Of a stretch of 5,125 nucleotides of DNA, positions 1-5,125 are shown piece after piece (within the stretch, counting starts at the first letter, position 1; each line of letters begins with the position of its first letter). A program made the position numbers and the translations under genes. The notes below the pieces were generated by a model. It was given only the letters and a program-made list of their open reading frames with translations. It made no database searches and had not been told where the DNA came from. The stretch covers positions 1-5,125 of the forward strand of contig JAFAHB010000123.1 in the NCBI GenBank assembly GCA_019237435.1, written 5' to 3'. The DNA comes from Vulcanimicrobiota bacterium. Its GTDB lineage: Bacteria; Vulcanimicrobiota; Vulcanimicrobiia; Vulcanimicrobiales; Vulcanimicrobiaceae.

Positions 1-1
1 C

Positions 2-229
2 ATCCGGCAGGACCGGATACGATGGTTCGCGGTTGGTGCTCAGGCTTTGGTGCTCGCGCTGTGCGCCGCAGTCTTTATTTTCGCAGTCGTGCTCGTTCGC
101 AGCGACAGGCGCATACAGACTAGCATAAGCCAGAAAAGCGCGCAAATACAATCGAACCTTAAAGAAATGCGGAACTTAAGGCGTTCGCTGAAAACTCGCG
201 CGGTTGTGTCCCCGATTCCGCAGCGGTAG
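2..229 (+). CDS. C-terminal part of a single-pass membrane protein (5' end outside window)
   Basis: The frame is open from the window edge to a TAG at 227-229, giving about 75 residues. I do not recognise a family. Residues from about 9 to 31 form one strongly hydrophobic stretch (core ALVLALCAAVFIFAVVLV), flanked by Arg-rich segments on both sides. A polar, Lys/Arg-rich tail of about 40 residues follows, with spaced hydrophobic positions that suggest a helix or short coiled coil (IQTSISQKSAQIQSNLKEM). There is no in-frame ATG before the membrane segment. Only TTG (47) and GTG (50) occur there, and both would cut into the hydrophobic stretch, so I treat the gene as truncated by the window rather than starting inside it. 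It could be a small membrane-anchored division or envelope protein, but nothing proves this. Codon use is less GC-biased than in the large genes, so coding status is only moderately certain. Confidence 0.5.
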   Translation: MRQDRIRWFAVGAQALVLALCAAVFIFAVVLVRSDRRIQTSISQKSAQIQSNLKEMRNLRRSLKTRAVVSPIPQR

Positions 230-373
230 CTATTCCGTCGTCTCTTCGGCTTTTTCGCTACCGGCTCGCGGATGATGGCCGCATGAGTCGCAGTAGATGT
301 TCATAGAGCAAGCGCACTTGGCCACCGGCGTTCCTTGGGGACAGGAGCAGGCGCCCTTACAGTTCCAACACAT
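230..373 (-). CDS. Tiny Cys-rich protein, putative metal-binding (metallothionein-like)
   Basis: This is a 47-residue ORF with ATG at 373-371 and TAG at 232-230. It has eight cysteines at residues 2, 5, 9, 11, 20, 22, 28 and 31 and adjacent histidines at 33-34. The spacing reads CxxCxxxCxC, then CxC, then CxxCxHH, and the tail from residue 35 is acidic and polar (AGSEKAEETTE). About two thirds of codons end in G or C, as expected for coding DNA here. An in-frame TAG two codons upstream makes this ATG the only ATG start. The Shine-Dalgarno is weak (GAG about 11 bases upstream). The segment KCAC...YC..C.HH recalls prokaryotic SmtA/BmtA metallothioneins, which bind Zn, Cd or Cu through thiolates and histidine, but it is shorter and the match is only by eye. 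A small zinc-ribbon-like protein is the alternative. It lies 57 bases downstream of the aldolase gene on the same strand, so co-transcription is possible. It abuts the stop of the opposing membrane-protein ORF. Confidence 0.6.
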   Translation of the reverse strand: MCWNCKGACSCPQGTPVAKCACSMNIYCDSCGHHPRAGSEKAEETTE

Positions 374-430
374 AGCAGTCTACTCGTTAGAGATATGGTC
401 GGTAACGTTGCCGCGCTCTTTTTTTGCCCG

Positions 431-1480
431 TTACGCCGATACGTTTAGCGCGCGCTCGACGCACAGCGCGAACTCCTCGACGTCCAGCTCCGTCGTCGCC
501 CAATGCGTCATCCAGCGTACCTCCGGCAGCGCTTCATCGAAGACGTAGAAGAAAAACTCGCGCTGGATCCGTTCGATTGCAGCACGCGTAAGCGTTGCGA
601 ATACGGCGTTGCAGCGAACCGGCCGCGTTATCCGAACTCCGCGCAATGATTTCACCCGCTCGTAGAGACGCTGCGCCATGGCGTTGGCATGCGCGGCGTA
701 GCGCGACCAGCGATCGTCCGTGAGCAACGCCTCGAGCTGCGCTGAGAGATAACGCATCTTCGAGGCGAGCTGCATCGACTGCTTCTGCACGAACGGCGCT
801 GCGCCGGCATGCAACTGGGGATTGAAAAAGCAAATCGCCTCACCGAGCATGAGCCCGTTTTTCGTGCCGCCGAAGCTCAGCACGTCGACTCCGCAGTCGG
901 TGGTCGTCTGGCGCAACGTCGCTCCGAGCGCGACGGCGGCGTTGGCGATGCGCGCTCCGTCGACGTGAAGAATCAGTCCACGTTCGTGAGCGAACGCGCA
1001 GAGCTCGCGCAGCTCGTCGAGCTCGTAGACATCGCCTAATTCGGTAGCTTGCGATATCGAAATGGCGCGCGGCTGCGGAAAATGGACGTCGTGTCCTGCG
1101 TGCAGGTAAGGTCGAATATCCCCGGGTCGCAGTTTCCCATCACCGGTCGCGATGGGCATCACTTTAGAACCGCTAAAGCGCTCGAGGGCGCCGCATTCGT
1201 CAGTCTGCAGGTGCGCGGTAGCGGGCGTAAGGACCGTTTCCCAAGGCTGCAGGAGCGAGCTGAGTGCCGCGACGTTGGCGCCCGTGCCGTTGAAGGTTAA
1301 GTACACCTCGGTCTGCTGGCCGAAGTGAGTCTTGAACGTTTCGATCGCGCGTGCCGTCCAATCGTCCTCGCCATAACCGACCGCGTCGCCCGCATTGGCG
1401 TCAACGATAGCCTGCAGAATTTCCGGTGCGATCGGCGCGTTGTTGTCGCTGGCAAAGCTGCGACGCATCGAACTCCGCAT
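431..1480 (-). CDS. ltaE: Low-specificity L-threonine aldolase family PLP enzyme (beta-eliminating lyase)
   Basis: This 349-residue protein is a fold-type I PLP enzyme of the threonine aldolase/beta-eliminating lyase family. The family splits L-threonine or allo-threonine (and related beta-hydroxy amino acids) to glycine and an aldehyde in the cytoplasm. Visible family features in order are: FASDNN near residues 9-14; the phosphate-loop-like NGTGAN at 64-69; AHLQTDECGA at 89-98, with His90 in the place of the His that stacks on the cofactor; HVDGAR at 172-177, with Asp174 expected to pair with the pyridine nitrogen; and SFGGTKNG at 202-209, with Lys207 the Schiff-base lysine. Length is normal (about 330-350). 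Two starts compete. ATG 1480 has AGGA only 3 bases upstream, whereas ATG 1468 (residue 5) has GGAG 4 bases upstream and gives MRRSFASDNN; the shorter form is quite possible. The gene is divergent from ETF-QO and followed by the Cys-rich ORF. Substrate and stereospecificity cannot be read from sequence, so the symbol names the family rather than a proven orthologue. Confidence 0.9.
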   Translation of the reverse strand: MRSSMRRSFASDNNAPIAPEILQAIVDANAGDAVGYGEDDWTARAIETFKTHFGQQTEVYLTFNGTGANVAALSSLLQPWETVLTPATAHLQTDECGALERFSGSKVMPIATGDGKLRPGDIRPYLHAGHDVHFPQPRAISISQATELGDVYELDELRELCAFAHERGLILHVDGARIANAAVALGATLRQTTTDCGVDVLSFGGTKNGLMLGEAICFFNPQLHAGAAPFVQKQSMQLASKMRYLSAQLEALLTDDRWSRYAAHANAMAQRLYERVKSLRGVRITRPVRCNAVFATLTRAAIERIQREFFFYVFDEALPEVRWMTHWATTELDVEEFALCVERALNVSA

Positions 1481-1581
1481 GGGTCCTACGGTGCGTGACC
1501 GCGCCGCACGGAACCTACTGCGAGCTGAAAAGGCGCGCGCTCCTTGAGGAGTCGGCTTCGGCGCCGCCTAACTAGCCCCAC
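1481..1581. other. Divergent intergenic region between the aldolase and ETF-QO genes
   Basis: These 101 bases must hold the start signals for both divergent genes. No convincing -35/-10 pair is visible on either strand. Rightward, TTGAGG (1544-1549) and TAACTA (1569-1574) are spaced 19 bases apart, but the second box matches the consensus poorly. A short CTCC-TTGA-GGAG inverted repeat (1540-1551) is too small to call an operator. The only Shine-Dalgarno-like run on the plus strand, GAGGAG at 1546-1551, is 30 bases from the ETF-QO ATG and too far away to serve it. Confidence 0.4.
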
Positions 1582-3234
1582 ATGCCCGAAAGAGACAGGC
1601 TCGAGGTTGACGTTCTTTTCGTCGGCGCGGGACCGGCAAGTCTGGCCGGTGCGATTCGGCTTGGCCAGTTGGCACAAGAAGCCGGGCGCGCTCTCGAGAT
1701 CCTGGTTATCGAAAAGGGTGGCGAAGTCGGTCACCACGGGCTCTCGGGCGCGGTCATGGATCCGCGCGCGCTCGACGAACTGCTGCCGAATTGGCGCGAA
1801 AGCGCGCCGGTCGAGTCGGCGGTAACGAGCGACGAACTTTGGTTTCTCACGTCGCGAGCGAAGATCAAGGCGCCGTTTACGCCGCCGCCGCTGCGCAATC
1901 ACGGCAAGTACGTCGCGTCGCTGCAGAAGATTTGTAAATGGCTCGGTGAAGTCGCCGAAGAGAGCGGCGCGCAAGTCTTTCCGGCCTTTCCCGGGCAAGA
2001 GCTGCTTTGGCACGATAATCGCGTCGTCGGCGTGCGCACCGGCGACAAGGGCCTCGACCATAACGGTCAGCCGAAATCGAACTACGAACCTGGCGCGGAC
2101 ATCATCGCAAAGGTCGTCGTGCTCGGCGAAGGCCCTCGCGGCACGCTCGCAAAGCAGGCGTCGTGCCGGCTCAACCTCTACGCGGAACGGGAGCCGCAAG
2201 TCTATGCCGCGGGCGTGAAAGAACTGTGGCAGCTTCCCGACGACCGTTTCAAAGCGGGAGCGGTCATTCACACCCTCGGCTACCCGCTGCCAACGGAAAC
2301 TTTCGGCGGCGGATTCATCTACGGCATGGCCGGCAACGTTCTCGACATCGGCTTCGTCACGGGTTTGGATTATGAAAACCCGACGACCGACCCGCATAAC
2401 GAGCTCCAGCGCTACAAAGAACACCCCGCCATTCGCAAGATGCTCGAAGGCGCCACGATGATTCGCTACGGCGCGAAAGCGATTCCGGAAGGCGGTCTTT
2501 TTGCGATGCCTCGTGCCTATGCCGATGGTCTGCTGCTCGTCGGCGACTCGGCCGGCTTTTTGAACGGCATGCGACTGAAAGGCATCCATCTCGGAATGAA
2601 ATCCGGCATGCTCGCCGCCGAAACGCTCTGGGAGGCTTTGCAGGCGGATCGCTACGACAGCGCAACGCTGGCGTCATTCGAGCGCCGATTCAAAGAATCG
2701 TGGGCGTACGAGGAGCTTCGGACGGCGCGTAACTTCCATCAAGCATTTCACGGCGGAATGTGGGCAGGGCTGCTCAATGCAGGGCTGTCAACAATTGCCG
2801 GCGGCGCCGGCTTCGGCTTCATCGACAAGCTTCGCGGCGAGCCGGGTTACGCCCGGATGAAGAAGATGGGATTCGAACCGCCGCAGACGCCGCGCGCGAA
2901 GATCGACAACGTTCTGACGTTCGACAGGCTGACCGACGTCTACAAGAGCGGCACGATGCATGACGAGAATCAACCCAGCCATCTGATCGTTTCGGATACG
3001 AATATTTGCCGCGATCGCTGCACGCGCGAGTACGGAAATCCGTGCGAGTACTTCTGTCCGGCGGCCGTGTACGAGCCGATGTTCGAGCCCGTGGGTGAAA
3101 GGTTTGAAGGCCGGCTGCAGATCAACTTCACCAACTGCGTGCATTGTAAGACCTGCGACATCGCCGATCCGTATCAGATCATCACGTGGGTTCCACCGCA
3201 GGGCGGCGAAGGCCCCGTGTATCTCGGTATGTAG
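1582..3234 (+). CDS. Electron transfer flavoprotein-ubiquinone oxidoreductase (ETF-QO)
   Basis: This 550-residue protein is a full-length ETF dehydrogenase. It takes electrons from reduced ETF through FAD and one 4Fe-4S cluster and passes them to quinone at the cytoplasmic membrane. The N-terminal dinucleotide fold has VGAGPAS at 14-20 and Glu44 at the end of the second strand. GHHGLSGAVMDPRAL at 50-64 matches the family's GAHxLSGAxxDP block, with Ala and the variable residue replaced by His and Gly. GDSAGFLN at 321-328 is the second FAD-contact region, followed by the conserved RLKGIHLGMKSGMLAAE. The C-terminal cluster domain has Cys492 (CPAAVYE) and Cys519, Cys522 and Cys525 (CVHCKTC) as expected ligands, and ends with the family-typical GGEGPVYLGM. 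Cys476, Cys480 and Cys488 lie just before the ligands. An in-frame TAG at 1573-1575 makes ATG 1582 the first usable start, but no Shine-Dalgarno precedes it. EtfA/EtfB are not in this window. The cyclase gene begins 3 bases after the stop. Confidence 0.96.
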   Translation: MPERDRLEVDVLFVGAGPASLAGAIRLGQLAQEAGRALEILVIEKGGEVGHHGLSGAVMDPRALDELLPNWRESAPVESAVTSDELWFLTSRAKIKAPFTPPPLRNHGKYVASLQKICKWLGEVAEESGAQVFPAFPGQELLWHDNRVVGVRTGDKGLDHNGQPKSNYEPGADIIAKVVVLGEGPRGTLAKQASCRLNLYAEREPQVYAAGVKELWQLPDDRFKAGAVIHTLGYPLPTETFGGGFIYGMAGNVLDIGFVTGLDYENPTTDPHNELQRYKEHPAIRKMLEGATMIRYGAKAIPEGGLFAMPRAYADGLLLVGDSAGFLNGMRLKGIHLGMKSGMLAAETLWEALQADRYDSATLASFERRFKESWAYEELRTARNFHQAFHGGMWAGLLNAGLSTIAGGAGFGFIDKLRGEPGYARMKKMGFEPPQTPRAKIDNVLTFDRLTDVYKSGTMHDENQPSHLIVSDTNICRDRCTREYGNPCEYFCPAAVYEPMFEPVGERFEGRLQINFTNCVHCKTCDIADPYQIITWVPPQGGEGPVYLGM

Positions 3235-3240
3235 CGCGTG
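3229..3240 (+). promoter_or_regulatory. Tight same-frame stop/start junction, possible translational coupling
   Basis: The last ETF-QO codon and its stop (ATG TAG) are followed by CGC and then the GTG start of the cyclase, all in one reading frame. No Shine-Dalgarno sits 5-10 bases before the GTG; the nearest purine-rich stretch (GAAGG) is more than 20 bases upstream. The cyclase frame is closed upstream by this TAG, and the next in-frame ATG (residue 39) would remove the first metal-binding Asp, so GTG 3238 is the reasonable start. Initiation by ribosomes finishing ETF-QO is the simplest reading. Coupling is inferred, not shown. Confidence 0.45.
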
Positions 3241-5125
3241 ACGGACGGGCAGGCGGCTGTACGGCCAACGCATATTCCGACCGGCACCGTCACGCTGCTT
3301 TTTACCGACATCGAGGCGAGCACTCAGCACTGGGAAGAGCGGCGCGACGCAATGGCCGAGGCGCTGCGCCGGCATGACGAGCTGATACGTTCTGCCATCG
3401 ACGCGCACGGCGGTTACGTCTTCAAGACAGTCGGCGACGCGTTTTGTGCCACGTTCTGGAGCGCGTCGAATGCGGTCGGGGCGGCGGCTGAGGCTCAGCG
3501 CGCGATCGAATCGAGTGATTGGAGCGCAATCGGCGAGCTCAAAGTGCGAATGGCGCTGCACAGCGGAGCTAACGACGAGCGCGACGGCGACTACTTCGGG
3601 CCGACGGTGAATCGCACCGCGCGACTCCTGGCGGTGGCTCACGGCGGCCAAGTCGTCGTCTCCGAGGCAACGGCGCTGCTGCTGCGCGGCATGGTTCCGG
3701 AGCGGATGGAGCTGCGCGATCTCGGCGAGCACCGGCTCAAGGATCTTGTTGATCCGGAGCACGTCTGGCAACTGACTGCGCCAGGTTTAGCCAAGACGTT
3801 TCCGCCGCTGCGTTCGCTCGAATCGCTGCCAAATAATCTGCCGCGGCAGGTGACGCCGCTGATCGGTCGCGAGGACGTACTTGCCGAGCTCGAACCACTG
3901 GTACTCGAGCATCCGCTGGTGACGATCGTAGGAACCGGCGGCATCGGCAAAACGCGCGTCGCGCTGCAAGTAGGAGCCGATCTGCTCGACGGCGCCGGCG
4001 ACGGCGTCTGGTTCATCGACTTGGCACCGTTGAGCGATCCGGCGTTGGTCGTCAGCACGATCGCCTCGACCTTTGGCCTGCGCGAGCAGGGCGAGCGTCC
4101 GATGCTCGACGTCCTGCTGCAGTATCTGCGCCCGCGCCGGCTGCTGCTGATCTTGGACAACTGCGAGCACGTCATCGAGGAAGCGGCGCGGGTAACCGAT
4201 GCGATTGCACGCACTGCTCCACAAGTGCGGCTGCTGGCGACTAGCCGAGAGCCGCTGCGCATCGCCGCCGAACGCATCTACCGCCTGCCGTCGCTTGCCG
4301 TTCCGCCGGAGCTTTCGCCGACCGCGCAGGATGCGCTGCGATACGGGGCAGTCGCACTCTTTGTCGATCGCGCGATCGCTTCTGATGCAAAGTTCGCGCT
4401 GACCGACCAGAGCGCGCCGATCGTCGCCGAGATCTGCCGGCGTCTGGACGGCATCGCGCTGGCGATCGAGCTGGCGGCGGCGCGAGTGAAAGTGTTTGCA
4501 CCGCGCGAGCTCGCGCAGAAGCTCGACGAACGCTTCCGCGTGCTGACCGGCGGCAGCCGCACGGCGCTCCCGCGTCAGCAGACCATGCGCGCGCTCATCG
4601 ACTGGAGCTACGAGTTGCTCTCCGAACCGGAACAGCGGCTCTTCCGGCGGCTCGCCATCTTCGTTGACGGCTGGACGGTGGAAGCAGCTGAAGCCGTCAC
4701 GAGCGATGAAACGTTGGACGCGCTTGACACTATCGATCTGATGTCATCGCTGGTTGAAAAGTCGCTAGTTGTCGCGGAAACTGCGGATGGTCGTATGCGG
4801 TACCGGCTGCTCGAGTCGACGCGCGCGTTTGCCCTGGAGAAGCTCGAGCAGAGCGGCGAACGTGACGCGCTGGCGCGCCGGCACGCGCAATGGGCCGCCG
4901 ATCTGGCCGATCGAGCGGACAACGCGTCGTGGACGGAGCCAACCTCGCACTGGAACGTGGAATACCGACCTGAATTTGACAACGCGCGTTCGGCGACCGC
5001 GTGGGCACTCGCAAACGGCGAGGTGACCCTCGCGGCACGAATCCTGGCGGGCTTCGTTGGTTTTTATGGACGTTTAGGCATGCACGCCGAACTGCGGCGG
5101 CGGCACGATGCGGTGCTCGGTAATC
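3238..5125 (+). CDS. Class III adenylate cyclase fused to NB-ARC/STAND-type ATPase (3' end outside window)
   Basis: The frame is open from GTG 3238 to the window end (629 codons) with no stop, so the C-terminus is missing. Residues about 15-180 are a class III nucleotide cyclase domain making cAMP from ATP. All six expected catalytic positions are present: metal-binding Asp24 (LLFTDIEAST) and Asp67 (KTVGDAF), adenine-selecting Lys63 and Asp118 (GDYFG), and transition-state Asn125 and Arg129 (VNRTARL). Residues about 198-420 form a P-loop ATPase with PLIGRE at 207-212, Walker A GTGGIGKT at 232-239, Walker B LLLILDN at 302-308 and the ATSREPLR motif at 334-341. GIALAIELAAARV at 405-417 stands in for the usual GLPLAIELAAARV. 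A winged-helix-like segment follows (TMRALIDWSYELL, 449-461), then helices near 570-629 that look like the start of a TPR array. Related mycobacterial proteins such as Rv0386 end in a LuxR-type DNA-binding domain; whether this one does lies outside the window. The ligand or partner sensed is unknown. Confidence 0.93.
   Translation, partial: MTDGQAAVRPTHIPTGTVTLLFTDIEASTQHWEERRDAMAEALRRHDELIRSAIDAHGGYVFKTVGDAFCATFWSASNAVGAAAEAQRAIESSDWSAIGELKVRMALHSGANDERDGDYFGPTVNRTARLLAVAHGGQVVVSEATALLLRGMVPERMELRDLGEHRLKDLVDPEHVWQLTAPGLAKTFPPLRSLESLPNNLPRQVTPLIGREDVLAELEPLVLEHPLVTIVGTGGIGKTRVALQVGADLLDGAGDGVWFIDLAPLSDPALVVSTIASTFGLREQGERPMLDVLLQYLRPRRLLLILDNCEHVIEEAARVTDAIARTAPQVRLLATSREPLRIAAERIYRLPSLAVPPELSPTAQDALRYGAVALFVDRAIASDAKFALTDQSAPIVAEICRRLDGIALAIELAAARVKVFAPRELAQKLDERFRVLTGGSRTALPRQQTMRALIDWSYELLSEPEQRLFRRLAIFVDGWTVEAAEAVTSDETLDALDTIDLMSSLVEKSLVVAETADGRMRYRLLESTRAFALEKLEQSGERDALARRHAQWAADLADRADNASWTEPTSHWNVEYRPEFDNARSATAWALANGEVTLAARILAGFVGFYGRLGMHAELRRRHDAVLGN

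Noticed and set aside
400..425. Imperfect hairpin CGGTAACGTTGCCG followed by seven T, a possible plus-strand terminator
   Set aside because: The stem is only 5 bp with a G-U pair, and 5 bases separate it from the T run. It lies 170 bases past the only plus-strand gene it could serve.
297..548. Plus-strand 83-codon frame
   Set aside because: It overlaps the Cys-rich ORF and the 3' end of the aldolase in antisense, and its Ser-rich product has no recognisable features.
1540..1551. CTCC-TTGA-GGAG inverted repeat as an operator or attenuator
   Set aside because: A 4-bp stem is expected by chance in this composition, and there is no second copy or nearby promoter to support it.
1486..2589. Long minus-strand open frame (367 codons) opposite ETF-QO
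   Set aside because: It is Arg/Ala/Val-rich with no recognisable domain and lies antisense to a gene with clear family motifs throughout. Such frames arise routinely in GC-rich DNA.
2788..3771. Minus-strand open frame (327 codons) spanning the ETF-QO end and cyclase start
   Set aside because: It crosses two well-supported genes and has no motif or fold signature; a mirror of codon bias.
3639..4277. Minus-strand Ser/Arg-rich frame (and another at 3787-4224) opposite the ATPase domain
   Set aside because: Low-complexity composition, and the Walker A and Walker B motifs are encoded on the plus strand here.

Overview
This is a GC-rich bacterial stretch (roughly 60% G+C by eye, with G or C favoured at third codon positions). 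It holds three clear genes, a cut-off membrane-protein end at the left edge, and one very small cysteine-rich gene. The gene content (single-chain ETF-ubiquinone oxidoreductase, threonine-aldolase-type PLP enzyme, cyclase-ATPase fusion) fits an aerobic soil or environmental bacterium. Cyclase-ATPase fusions are common in Actinobacteria and Chloroflexota and also occur in little-cultured phyla such as Eremiobacterota. The phylum cannot be fixed from this window and any such name is inference.

Layout. Positions 2-229 (+) carry the C-terminal end of a single-pass membrane protein whose start lies outside the window. It meets tail to tail, with no spacer, a 47-residue minus-strand ORF (373-230) with eight Cys and a His pair, which looks like a metal-binding or metallothionein-like peptide. 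Upstream of that on the minus strand is a threonine-aldolase-family lyase (1480-431), so the two minus-strand genes could share a transcript. A 101-base divergent spacer (1481-1581) separates this block from a rightward block. The rightward block is ETF-QO (1582-3234) followed after only 3 bases by a class III adenylate cyclase fused to an NB-ARC/STAND-type ATPase (3238 to past the right edge).

How the genes work together. ETF-QO passes electrons from reduced ETF, and so from acyl-CoA and amine dehydrogenases, into the quinone pool. The aldolase cleaves threonine or related beta-hydroxy amino acids to glycine plus an aldehyde. Both belong to amino-acid and fatty-acid catabolism, but no shared pathway is shown by the sequence. 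The cyclase-ATPase is a signalling protein. Its tight, in-frame junction with the ETF-QO stop codon suggests co-transcription and possibly translation coupled to a respiratory enzyme.

The features most worth a second look are the tiny Cys-rich gene and the ETF-QO/cyclase junction. There is no sign of a CRISPR array, insertion sequence, tRNA or rRNA, and no wholly new multi-gene system is visible.
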